A stretch of DNA of 64,000 nucleotides from Bacteroidales bacterium (lineage in GTDB: Bacteria; Bacteroidota; Bacteroidia; Bacteroidales; UBA3824). Location: assembly GCA_024413595.1 (NCBI GenBank), contig JAKSUC010000012.1, positions 1 to 64,000 on the forward strand, given 5' to 3'. The translations under genes and the position numbers were made by a program. Shown here piece by piece: positions 1 through 7,780 of this stretch (within the stretch, counting starts at the first letter, position 1; each line of letters opens with the position of its first letter). The notes beneath the pieces are model-generated. The model ran no database searches. It was given only the letters and a program-made list of their open reading frames with translations, and was not told where the DNA came from.

Positions 1-887
1 TTCTCTATTAATTTATTTTCTTGTTCAACTAATTGATTTTGTTGCTCAACTAATTTATTTTGTTGTTCAACAATTTGACTTTTTTGTTCTCCTACAATTT
101 CTTTTAAATCTTTATTTTCAGTTTCTAAGTCAATAAAATTTTTCCAAGCGTATTGTTCTAAACTTAGATTTCCTTGAAGTTGTTTGTCTCCTGATGCTTT
201 TTGAAGAGCTTTTATTAAGATTTTATAATCTTCAGAGTCGTCAAAATATTCGTCAATTTCAATTTCTTGTTTAGGATCTTGCGGATTGCATTCACAGAAT
301 ATTGTTAACAATTTGTCTAAATGTGTTTTAACGTTATTTTTAGTTAGTGGAGCTATCACAAATGTGATTTTGTGTGTTAATCCTTTGATATAATCATTGT
401 TTTCTGGTACGTTAATAACATTTCCTTGTTGGTCAAAAAATATGTTTTCTCCTTTCATAACAGAATATTTAAGACCATCGCCAAGTTCATGACCCAAAAT
501 ATAAATTGAATGTATTGGATATGGATGTTCAATTTCTTTAGTTCTGCCTTTATACGTTTGAACAATTTCTTTGTCACATTTTGTTTTATCCATATAAAGT
601 GCGCCAAGATATTCTCTAAAACGCATTATTTCACCACTTTCTAAAGCTTTTTGAACTTCGATATGAATTAATTGTTTTTTATTGTAATTATCAAGAATTG
701 TTGCTGTAAAATCTAATTTAAATATATGTTTTCCGTTTGGTAATGTTGTTGAATATTCATTATTATTCATTGAAATATCTTCAATTTTTGTATTCAAAAT
801 ATTACCAATCAAGACTTTTGCAACACGTGGGTCTTGCATTATGTATTTAAATACAGTGTCGTATATAGGATTAACAACTCTTGCCAT
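1..887 (-). CDS. Rpn-family recombination-promoting nuclease, 3' end beyond the window
   Basis: The frame is open from an ATG at 887 to the left edge, so about 295 codons are present and the C terminus is missing. It is a near copy of the next gene (895-1854). Rpn proteins (PDDEXK_2 family, often annotated as putative transposase) are DNA endonucleases linked to recombination. The nuclease core lies in the first 80 residues, with the Asp and the Glu-x-Gln motif as in the neighbour. The visible C-terminal part is a coiled coil made of seven-residue repeats of the type QNKLVEQ, encoded by 21-bp DNA repeats that differ in number from the neighbouring copy. The start lies 7 bp after the stop of the upstream copy and no promoter fits between, so the two are probably co-transcribed. 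Confidence 0.85.
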   Translation of the reverse strand, partial: MARVVNPIYDTVFKYIMQDPRVAKVLIGNILNTKIEDISMNNNEYSTTLPNGKHIFKLDFTATILDNYNKKQLIHIEVQKALESGEIMRFREYLGALYMDKTKCDKEIVQTYKGRTKEIEHPYPIHSIYILGHELGDGLKYSVMKGENIFFDQQGNVINVPENNDYIKGLTHKITFVIAPLTKNNVKTHLDKLLTIFCECNPQDPKQEIEIDEYFDDSEDYKILIKALQKASGDKQLQGNLSLEQYAWKNFIDLETENKDLKEIVGEQKSQIVEQQNKLVEQQNQLVEQENKLIE

Positions 888-894
888 TGTTTTG

Positions 895-1854
895 CTATTT
901 TAAATATTCTTCTACTTTTTGAATATCAATTGATAAGAATTTCGCTATATCTTCGATACTTTCTCCTAATTGATTTAGTTTTTTGACAGTTTTCCGTATT
1001 TGATTTTCTTTCTCTATTAATTTATTTTCTTGTTCAACTAGTTTACTATGTTGTTCGTTAACAATTTCTTTTAAATCTTTATTTTCATTTTCAAGATTAA
1101 TGAAATTTTTCCAAGCATGTTGTTCTAAGTTAAGATTACCTTGTAATTGTTTGTCTCCAGATGCTTTTTGAAGAGCTTGTATCAAAATTTTATAATCTTC
1201 GGAGTCGTCAAAATATTCGTCGATTTCTATTTCGTGTTGAGGATTATTTGGATTACACTCACAAAAAATAGTTAATAATCGGTCTAAATGTGTTTTAACG
1301 TTATTTTTAGTTAGTGGAGCTATCACAAATGTGATTTTGTGTGTTAATCCTTTGATATAATCATTGTTTTCTGGTACGTTAATAACATTTCCTTGTTGGT
1401 CAAAAAATATGTTTTCTCCTTTCATAACAGAATATTTAAGACCATCGCCAAGTTCATGACCCAAAATATAAATTGAATGTATTGGATATGGATGTTCAAT
1501 TTCTTTAGTTCTGCCTTTATACGTTTGAACAATTTCTTTGTCACATTTTGTTTTATCCATATAAAGTGCGCCAAGATATTCTCTAAAACGCATTATTTCA
1601 CCACTTTCTAGAGCTTTTTGAACTTCGATATGAATTAATTGTTTTTTATTGTTATTATCAAGAATTGTTGCTGTAAAATCTAATTTAAATACATGTTTTC
1701 CATCAGGTAATATTGCAGAATATTCATTATTGTTCATTGAAATATCTTCAATTTTAGTATTCAAAATATTACCAATCAAGACTTTTGCAACACGTGGGTC
1801 TTGCATTATGTATTTAAATACAGTGTCGTATATAGGATTAACAACTCTTGCCAT
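895..1854 (-). CDS. Rpn-family recombination-promoting nuclease/putative transposase
   Basis: A 319-residue PDDEXK_2 (Rpn) family protein. It begins MARVVNPIYDTVFKYIM, typical of the family, and the catalytic region shows Asp59 (KLDFTA) and Glu77-x-Gln79 (HIEVQK). Glu-x-Gln instead of Glu-x-Lys is common in this family. Residues about 250-300 form a charged coiled coil (KLVEQENKLIEKENQ), and the end resembles a small helical tail (EDIAKFLSIDIQKVEEYLK). Rpn proteins cut DNA and promote RecA-independent recombination; what this copy does is not known. It is a tandem duplicate of the gene at 1-887, nearly identical over the N-terminal 200 codons and more divergent toward the tail. A good promoter lies just upstream (1893-1924). 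Confidence 0.88.
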   Translation of the reverse strand: MARVVNPIYDTVFKYIMQDPRVAKVLIGNILNTKIEDISMNNNEYSAILPDGKHVFKLDFTATILDNNNKKQLIHIEVQKALESGEIMRFREYLGALYMDKTKCDKEIVQTYKGRTKEIEHPYPIHSIYILGHELGDGLKYSVMKGENIFFDQQGNVINVPENNDYIKGLTHKITFVIAPLTKNNVKTHLDRLLTIFCECNPNNPQHEIEIDEYFDDSEDYKILIQALQKASGDKQLQGNLNLEQHAWKNFINLENENKDLKEIVNEQHSKLVEQENKLIEKENQIRKTVKKLNQLGESIEDIAKFLSIDIQKVEEYLK

Positions 1855-1892
1855 CGTTTTTGCTAAGATTTAATTCTTTTTATTTCGTTTTG

Positions 1893-1924
1893 CAAATTTA
1901 GCAATTATTTTGATGATATACAAT
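1893..1924 (-). promoter_or_regulatory. Bacteroidetes-type promoter of the Rpn pair
   Basis: On the minus strand TAAATTTG (1893-1900) fits the -7 consensus TAnnTTTG, and a TTG lies 20 bp further upstream (about 1921-1923). The box is about 40 bp before the ATG at 1854. Confidence 0.6.
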
Positions 1925-1949
1925 TAAAAAGTTGTTGTTATTCTTGAAT

Positions 1950-2303
1950 TTACTTTAATAAAAAGAATGTTCCTGAAACTATTAAACCAAGTCCAATCCA
2001 ACGAGTTGTTGGTATATTTTCTTTAAAGATTAAAACTGAAGCTATCATTCCAAATACATAACTGAAACTTATTAATGGATAAGCAATAGAAAATTCAAAA
2101 TGACGCAAAATATAAAACCACAATAATGTTGCAAGTCCCATACATATTCCAGAAAATAATAAATTCCAATTTGTTAAATAATCTTTTATACAGGTCCATG
2201 TGAATACAAACTTAGGTGCATTTTTCATCGCAATTTTTAAAAATACTTGTCCAAATGCGAGAAATGCCGATTGTATCAACGATAATGATAATAATTTTAA
2301 CAT
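1950..2303 (-). CDS. EamA/SMR-like small membrane protein
   Basis: A 117-residue protein with four hydrophobic segments (about residues 5-25, 47-67, 71-91, 96-116), the size of one half of an EamA drug/metabolite transporter or of ArnE/ArnF-like small multidrug resistance proteins. The end (RWIGLGLIVSGTFFLLK) is typical of EamA C termini. It probably sits in the inner membrane and moves a small or lipid-linked molecule, perhaps as a dimer. Its start overlaps the previous gene by 7 bp, so it is the last gene of the ketosynthase operon and may act on its lipid product. The substrate cannot be read from the sequence. Confidence 0.75.
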   Translation of the reverse strand: MLKLLSLSLIQSAFLAFGQVFLKIAMKNAPKFVFTWTCIKDYLTNWNLLFSGICMGLATLLWFYILRHFEFSIAYPLISFSYVFGMIASVLIFKENIPTTRWIGLGLIVSGTFFLLK

Positions 2304-3331
2304 TTTTGTAGTATTATAAATGCGTGATCTTTATTTCTAAAGTGTCGATATATCAATATGTTTTCTATTTTTTCTGAAGTTTTGTTATCTATTTTTAAAG
2401 GTGTTATGACTTGTGATTTTTTTAAACATAATGCAGAACCATAAACACCATAAACACTTCCTGAATAACTTTCTCCAAATAATTGTGCAAATCCTAATTT
2501 CGCACATCTTATATTCAAATATTCAAGGTTTTTAGTATATGCTTCATCGTTTTCTGGATTTCCATTTATACCAGTCATCACTAAATCTATATTGTTGATT
2601 GTTAAATTTGAGTCGTATAATGCTTGATTTAGTAATTTTTCTATTTCTTCTGGTTTTTGTGTGTAACCAATTCTTACTGATGAAATTTTACATAAACTAT
2701 TGTTGGTTAATTTGTTTGAAATTATACAACCTGCCGAACTTTCGCCTGCAAATCCTATACTTTTTCCACCAAGATAGCCTGCACGTTCTAATATAGAGAA
2801 ATATGTGTTGCTCATTTCGTCAAATCCACAAACAAAACCTGAATTTATTTTTCCAGATTTTATTTGTAAATATGCGTCTAACAATGCACTTTCAAACGAA
2901 ATACCTTTGTGACAATATGTAGAATTGTAACCTTTGCAATTTAGCGCAATTCCAATAACAGAACTTATTGTATTATGCGTACTTTGCATAAAATATGTAG
3001 GTTTTAAAAATTCTTCACCTTCATATACTATTTGTTGTAGAAATGCTTCTGTGTTTTCAACACAACCAAGTCCTGACCCTGTAAAAACTCCGTCAACTTG
3101 AGTTAATTCACTATTTTTTAATGCTGTTTGAGATACCAACATTGCACGACGTAAAACTTTTCCATTTCTACGAATTATATTTGCTGGATAATATTCTTTG
3201 TAGTCAGGATCTTTGATTTTTACAAGTTTTTCGTTTTGGTAAATAATTGGATTTGTTGTCCAATTTTCACTAAGTGGTTCTTGAACAGATATTTGACTGA
3301 ACGAATTTATATATATTGAATTATTGTCCAT
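2297..3331 (-). CDS. Chain-length-factor-like beta-ketoacyl synthase homologue
   Basis: A 344-residue thiolase-fold protein, short for a ketosynthase (about 400). It aligns with the ketosynthase at 3333-4523: the nucleophile region TACSSG corresponds to TYCHKG (Cys140), but the two catalytic histidines are absent (GINGNPEND where active enzymes have CHGTGTPNND; YSGSVYGVYG instead of YTGHTTSASG). By analogy with type II polyketide and aryl polyene systems this looks like a non-catalytic partner (chain length factor) of an active ketosynthase, most likely the gene directly upstream, whose stop lies 1 bp before its start. Inference: it shapes chain length of a polyene or branched lipid. It could instead keep partial thiolase-like chemistry. 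Confidence 0.75.
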   Translation of the reverse strand: MDNNSIYINSFSQISVQEPLSENWTTNPIIYQNEKLVKIKDPDYKEYYPANIIRRNGKVLRRAMLVSQTALKNSELTQVDGVFTGSGLGCVENTEAFLQQIVYEGEEFLKPTYFMQSTHNTISSVIGIALNCKGYNSTYCHKGISFESALLDAYLQIKSGKINSGFVCGFDEMSNTYFSILERAGYLGGKSIGFAGESSAGCIISNKLTNNSLCKISSVRIGYTQKPEEIEKLLNQALYDSNLTINNIDLVMTGINGNPENDEAYTKNLEYLNIRCAKLGFAQLFGESYSGSVYGVYGSALCLKKSQVITPLKIDNKTSEKIENILIYRHFRNKDHAFIILQKC

Positions 3332-3332
3332 A

Positions 3333-4523
3333 TCAGTTCAAATTGCTAAAAATTAATGATGAGTCGTTTCCTCCAAATCCAAAACTATTTGTCATAACGT
3401 GTTTTATTTCAGCGTTTTTAAATTCTGTTATAGGTTTTAGACCTGTTGTTTCTATAGGTGTTTTAAAGTTTAAATTTGGTGGAATAAATCCTTTTTGAAT
3501 GCACAAAATAGATATAACAGCTTCAACACCTCCAGATGCGCTTGTTGTGTGTCCTGTGTATGCTTTTGTAGATGAAAATGGAGGGATATTTTCTCCAAAT
3601 AATCGTTTTATTGCAATACTTTCTGTTAAATCATTGTTTGGAGTTCCTGTTCCGTGACAATTTATATAACTGATTTCTTGAGGTTTTAGTTGTGATATTT
3701 TAAGTGCTTCTTTCATTGCTAGGTATGGACCTTCTCCATTTTCTGATGTTGCAGTTTGATGATAAGCATCGCACGAATTTCCATAACCAGACAATTTACA
3801 AATCGGTTTAATACCTCGTTTTTTTGCTATTTTATCAGACTCTAAAACCACATAACCTGCTCCTTCGCCTAAATTCAGACCTGCTCTGCTTTCGTCAAAT
3901 GGTCTACATATTTCATTGTCAAGAATTTTTAATGAATTAAAACCATTGAAATGATAAACAGATAAACTTTCGCACCCTCCTGCAACTACAATATCAAATC
4001 TATCATTTTTTATAAGTTCAGCACCTAAAATAATGGCGTTTGCACCAGATGAACATGCGGTTGAAATACTTGTTACATAACTAAATATTCCAATATGATC
4101 GGCTATAAATTCAGAACTATCTCCAATATCATGAGGATATAAAAAACTATTTTTTGTGTCGTTATGAGTAAAATCATCATAAAATTGTTCCATTCTATCC
4201 ATTCCACCAACGGTAGTGCCTGAAATAAAGGCTATTCTAAGATCGTTTGTGTTTTCAAGTTTGGCTGATTTTAATGCTTCGCGTGTAGCAATCAATCCAA
4301 GTAATGGTGTACGAACTTTGGTTTCATTGTCTGAAATTTGCGCAAGTTGCGCAAGTTGGTCGTAGTTTAATTTTACTTCGCCAGCAGGCAGTTCGTTGTG
4401 AATGGTTTTTAAAATTTCTAATTTAGAAATACCTGTTTTACAATTTTTTAGCGACAATAAAGTTTCTTCACAATTATTCCCAATTGCGCTGATTGTTCCT
4501 ATGCCAGTGATGGTTATATTCAT
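3333..4523 (-). CDS. Beta-ketoacyl-ACP synthase (FabF-like)
   Basis: A complete elongating ketosynthase of about 396 residues. With the first in-frame ATG (4550) as residue 1, the Cys-His-His triad is Cys166 (TACSSG), His299 (NCHGTGTP) and His334 (YTGHTTSASG), and the C-terminal NSFGFGGNDSS loop is present. It condenses malonyl-ACP with an acyl chain. I place the start at the internal ATG at 4523 because the protein then begins MNITITGIGTISAIG, as the family does, and the extra nine residues are not conserved in style. It is followed 1 bp later by the chain-length-factor-like gene, a usual KS/CLF arrangement, and preceded by an ACP gene. Confidence 0.9.
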   Translation of the reverse strand: MNITITGIGTISAIGNNCEETLLSLKNCKTGISKLEILKTIHNELPAGEVKLNYDQLAQLAQISDNETKVRTPLLGLIATREALKSAKLENTNDLRIAFISGTTVGGMDRMEQFYDDFTHNDTKNSFLYPHDIGDSSEFIADHIGIFSYVTSISTACSSGANAIILGAELIKNDRFDIVVAGGCESLSVYHFNGFNSLKILDNEICRPFDESRAGLNLGEGAGYVVLESDKIAKKRGIKPICKLSGYGNSCDAYHQTATSENGEGPYLAMKEALKISQLKPQEISYINCHGTGTPNNDLTESIAIKRLFGENIPPFSSTKAYTGHTTSASGGVEAVISILCIQKGFIPPNLNFKTPIETTGLKPITEFKNAEIKHVMTNSFGFGGNDSSLIFSNLN

Positions 4524-4570
4524 AACTTGAATTTTTAGTAATGAGAACAAAAATTTGTGCTCTCTACTTA

Positions 4571-4828
4571 CTATTTTGTTCTATTTTTTTCGATATAATC
4601 TGCCATTATTTTAATAGAACCGAAAACTGCTTTTCCTTCTGACGCATCTTTAAGTTTTATACCATAATTTTTTTCCATCAAAACAATTAATTCTAAAGCG
4701 TCGATAGAGTCAAGTCCCAATCCTTCACCAAATAAAGGTTCGTCTTCTTTGATATCTGATGGGTTAATATCTTCAAGATTTAATGTTTCTATGATTTCTT
4801 TTTTTAGTTCTTCGATTAAATTTTCCAT
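4571..4828 (-). CDS. Acyl carrier protein
   Basis: An 85-residue acidic ACP. The phosphopantetheine attachment serine is Ser41 in GLDSIDALELIV. It would carry the growing acyl or polyene chain for the ketosynthases on either side. It differs from the second ACP of the operon (7529-7777), and two different ACPs are usual in aryl polyene and flexirubin clusters. The gene lies 17 bp after the 209-aa ketosynthase-like gene and 47 bp before the next start. Confidence 0.92.
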   Translation of the reverse strand: MENLIEELKKEIIETLNLEDINPSDIKEDEPLFGEGLGLDSIDALELIVLMEKNYGIKLKDASEGKAVFGSIKIMADYIEKNRTK

Positions 4829-4845
4829 CGTTTTGTTATATTTTA

Positions 4846-5475
4846 TTAAAAGAATTTTTTATAAATGTATTCTAAATTTTGTGCGTTGAAATTTTGCATT
4901 TTTACTGTTCCTTTTTTGGTTATTAAAAACATTAATGCAACAATTTGCGAATTTATACAATCTGACCAACCTAACAAAATGTTATCGCTAGTTTGTAATG
5001 CGTCTAAGATAATTCCTTCCATCTGTTTTGAGTCGAATTTTTCGTTTACATAAAATGATGACTCTCCATAAAATTTGTTTCTAATACAAATTTCACCTGT
5101 TACTATGTTTGGTAATGTGTAAACAAATAATGAAGGTGATGGAAAAAAATTATTTTGATCAAATATTGTATTTTCAAAATTTTTGTCGGTTGTTAATGAT
5201 GCTAATCTATTGAAACAGATTACACTTGTATTTTTTTTCTCTTCATCGCTTAGTGCAGGATAATTTTTTAATATCATTTCTGAATTTAAAAATCCTATTT
5301 TAGATAAATTATCCATTTTAAAAAACTTTGGATAATTTAAATCTAATTTTCTATATGTTAACGTAAGAATATTATTTTCAGCAAGTTCCTCTTCTGAAAT
5401 AATTATTGTTTCGTCTTTAGTTCCTATTTTGTGAACTTTTTCGTTTATGTAAGAATATTGTGCAATTTTAGCCAT
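4846..5475 (-). CDS. Half-length ketosynthase-like protein of the polyene operon
   Basis: A 209-residue protein without any full ketosynthase triad. The segment PSPSLFVYTLPNIVTGEICI resembles the stretch of the neighbouring chain-length-factor-like protein that reads MQSTHNTISSVIGIAL, so it looks like a truncated thiolase fold. Small proteins of this kind occur in Bacteroidetes aryl polyene/flexirubin operons and are often annotated as 3-oxoacyl-ACP synthase. The function is unknown; an accessory or docking subunit is a reasonable guess. It starts 1 bp after the upstream ketosynthase stop, so expression is coupled. The assignment rests on local similarity and context. Confidence 0.65.
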   Translation of the reverse strand: MAKIAQYSYINEKVHKIGTKDETIIISEEELAENNILTLTYRKLDLNYPKFFKMDNLSKIGFLNSEMILKNYPALSDEEKKNTSVICFNRLASLTTDKNFENTIFDQNNFFPSPSLFVYTLPNIVTGEICIRNKFYGESSFYVNEKFDSKQMEGIILDALQTSDNILLGWSDCINSQIVALMFLITKKGTVKMQNFNAQNLEYIYKKFF

Positions 5476-5476
5476 T

Positions 5477-6610
5477 TTATTCTCCTATTTTAAAAAGTGC
5501 AGAAGCGTTACAACCTCCAAACCCTGATATTAATTTTATAAAGTGCTTTTTATCTGTATAACTATTTGCATTTGAAATATTTATATTACCTGAAACACCT
5601 TTATTTTCGTATCCGTAAGTTTTTAAAATTGTGTTATCTTTTAATGCTTTTGACGAAATTATGCTTTCTACAATTCCAGCAGCCCCTAATGTATGTCCGA
5701 AATAGCTTTTTAAAGAGTTTACTAATACATTGTTAAGACTTGCACGGTCTATTGCAATTGACTCCATTTCATCGTTATAATTTGTTGAAGTTCCATGTGC
5801 ATTAATAAAAGCTATATCATTGATATCTACATTTTTAATAATGTCGCATAAAGCGTTGTAACTTCCTTCACCTGTTCTTGATGGTCCTGAAATATGGTTT
5901 GCATCGTTTCTTATAGAACCACAAACAAATTTTGTATTTTGGTTTTTTGTTTCAGCGCGTTTTAATATAACTGTTGCTGCTGCTTCTCCCAAATTTAATC
6001 CAATTCGTTCTTTATCAAATGGTTTGCATGGGGTAGGAGATAGGGCTTTTAAACATGTAAATCCTGATATTATGAATTTTGACAACATGTCTACTCCTGT
6101 AACAACTGCATAATCTATTCTTTTGTTTTCTAATGCTCTTGATGCTGATATTATTGCGCAAATTCCAGAAATACATGCGTTTGAAATAACTGTTGGAGTG
6201 TTATTATTTCCAAAAAAGTTTGATATTAATTTTGCGGTGTGCCAAATTTCAAGTTGTTGATTATCGTCTATTCCTTTGTCTAAAAGTTGAACGTTACCTT
6301 TTGTTGATGATAGATAAAATGCTGTTTTATTGCTTCTTAAATCTATTTCACAATTTTCAGACGCCTTTTTTATTGATAGTAAAGCTGCTTTTTCAACTTT
6401 AGTATATTTTTGAGGATTTAATAAACAATATTCTGAAAATGCTTCATCTAATTTGTTATTATCTATAAATGAGGCTGATACTTCTATTCCTGTTTCAAAA
6501 ATATCACGATATTTTTTTATACCTGTTTCACCTTTTTTTACAGCCTGATAAGTTTCTTCAGATGTAAATCCTAATGGTGATATTATATTATCTGATATAA
6601 TTTCTATCAT
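5477..6610 (-). CDS. Beta-ketoacyl-ACP synthase
   Basis: A 377-residue ketosynthase with all active-site parts: Cys146 (NACISG), His272 (NAHGTSTNYND), Lys301 and His306 (SYFGHTLGAAG), plus a C-terminal SGFGGCNAS loop. It is slightly shorter than FabF and has a divergent N terminus (MIEIISDNIISPLGF), as in ketosynthases of aryl polyene clusters. It is the second active condensing enzyme of the operon. It lies 17 bp after the acyltransferase gene and 1 bp before the half-length ketosynthase-like gene. Confidence 0.88.
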   Translation of the reverse strand: MIEIISDNIISPLGFTSEETYQAVKKGETGIKKYRDIFETGIEVSASFIDNNKLDEAFSEYCLLNPQKYTKVEKAALLSIKKASENCEIDLRSNKTAFYLSSTKGNVQLLDKGIDDNQQLEIWHTAKLISNFFGNNNTPTVISNACISGICAIISASRALENKRIDYAVVTGVDMLSKFIISGFTCLKALSPTPCKPFDKERIGLNLGEAAATVILKRAETKNQNTKFVCGSIRNDANHISGPSRTGEGSYNALCDIIKNVDINDIAFINAHGTSTNYNDEMESIAIDRASLNNVLVNSLKSYFGHTLGAAGIVESIISSKALKDNTILKTYGYENKGVSGNINISNANSYTDKKHFIKLISGFGGCNASALFKIGE

Positions 6611-6627
6611 TTTATTTTGTTTGTATT

Positions 6628-7527
6628 TTAATTGAAAAACTCATAAAAATTAAACCATTGAGTTTCGTTTTTCAATATTTGATTTTCAAGTAGTTTTACA
6701 AAATTTTTGGCAAGAATTTCTGCTCTTTTTTTTGTAGAAATTTTATCGCCATTGTTTTCACATTCTACTTTTCTTACTATAATTTTATAATTTCGTGTTG
6801 ACAATTTAAAAACAAAAACAGCTAAAACTGGAACGTTTCTAATAGCAGCCACAGCAAATGGACCAACTGGAAATTCGGCTTCTGCTTTCCCAAATTTACA
6901 TTTTATTGATTTAGAACTACCAAATATTCTGTCGGCGGGCAATGTTATTATGTTGCCGTTTTCTAATGCTTCGTTTAGTGTAAATAGATGAGACATATCA
7001 TCTTTTACAGCTACCATTTCTACATTATTTTGTGACAATTGTGCAAATCTTTGACGTTTCATCACTTCTGACTCGCCACCAAAAACTAGAGCATAAATTT
7101 TTTTGATTTCTTGTTTCAATAAATATCCACAAATTTCAAAATTTCCAGTATGACTTCCAGCTAATACAAATCCCTGCGGACTTTTTACTAATTCGTCAAA
7201 AAGTTCGACTCCATCACATTCTACATGAAATTTACTTTTTTGCCCCGAAAATATCGAAAAACGATCTAACATCACTTTTCCAAAGTTGTTATAGGTTTTC
7301 CAAGCTTTAAAAAAAGATTTTATTTTCCCATAATCATAAACTTTTGTAAAATAATGAATTATTGCTCTTCGTGCTTTTGCTCCAAATATCAAATAAAATG
7401 GTATTGATAGATACATAAAAAAATATCCTACTCTAACGTCGCAATGTTTAAACAAAAATATTAATGATTTTTGTCCAAAATTACCTCCGCCTGTTGTACC
7501 CTTCCATTTGTCGGATTTTACGTCCAT
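6628..7527 (-). CDS. LpxL/HtrB-like lysophospholipid acyltransferase
   Basis: A protein of about 299 residues of the lipid A acyltransferase family. The HX4E motif is GSHTGNFE, and the N-terminal WKGTTGGGNFGQK stretch is typical of the homologues found in polyene clusters. One membrane segment follows near residue 40 (VGYFFMYLSIPFYLIFGA). It should move an acyl or polyene chain from ACP to a glycolipid or phospholipid at the inner membrane. The chosen ATG at 7527 is 1 bp after the ACP stop; an upstream in-frame ATG (7575) lies inside the ACP gene and is less likely. Confidence 0.85.
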   Translation of the reverse strand: MDVKSDKWKGTTGGGNFGQKSLIFLFKHCDVRVGYFFMYLSIPFYLIFGAKARRAIIHYFTKVYDYGKIKSFFKAWKTYNNFGKVMLDRFSIFSGQKSKFHVECDGVELFDELVKSPQGFVLAGSHTGNFEICGYLLKQEIKKIYALVFGGESEVMKRQRFAQLSQNNVEMVAVKDDMSHLFTLNEALENGNIITLPADRIFGSSKSIKCKFGKAEAEFPVGPFAVAAIRNVPVLAVFVFKLSTRNYKIIVRKVECENNGDKISTKKRAEILAKNFVKLLENQILKNETQWFNFYEFFN

Positions 7528-7528
7528 G

Positions 7529-7777
7529 TTATTGATTTTCGGTTTTTTCTTGTAATAGTTTACACAATTCACCAAAGGTTGAAACTGATTTTACTTCTTC
7601 TGATTGTAGTTTAAATCCAAATATATTTTCTACAACAACCACAATGTCTACAAAATCAAGACTATCAATACCTAAGTCGTCTTTTAATAAGGCTGTCTCA
7701 ACTATTTTTTCTTCTTCTATTTCAAATTCTTCTACAAGAAATTGTTTTGTTTTGCCAATTACTTCGGTTAAGTTCAT
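7529..7777 (-). CDS. Acyl carrier protein
   Basis: An 82-residue ACP with the attachment serine Ser39 in GIDSLDFVDIVV. It is the second ACP of the operon. The DSLDFVD form is common in ACPs dedicated to secondary lipids and O-chains rather than in the housekeeping AcpP (DSLDTVE). It lies 3 bp after the first ketosynthase gene and 1 bp before the acyltransferase gene, which suggests that it hands its product to that enzyme. Confidence 0.92.
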   Translation of the reverse strand: MNLTEVIGKTKQFLVEEFEIEEEKIVETALLKDDLGIDSLDFVDIVVVVENIFGFKLQSEEVKSVSTFGELCKLLQEKTENQ

Positions 7778-7780
7778 TTG

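Noticed and set aside
1-1854. Insertion sequence
   Set aside because: Rpn genes are often named transposases, but there are no terminal inverted repeats or target duplications around the pair.
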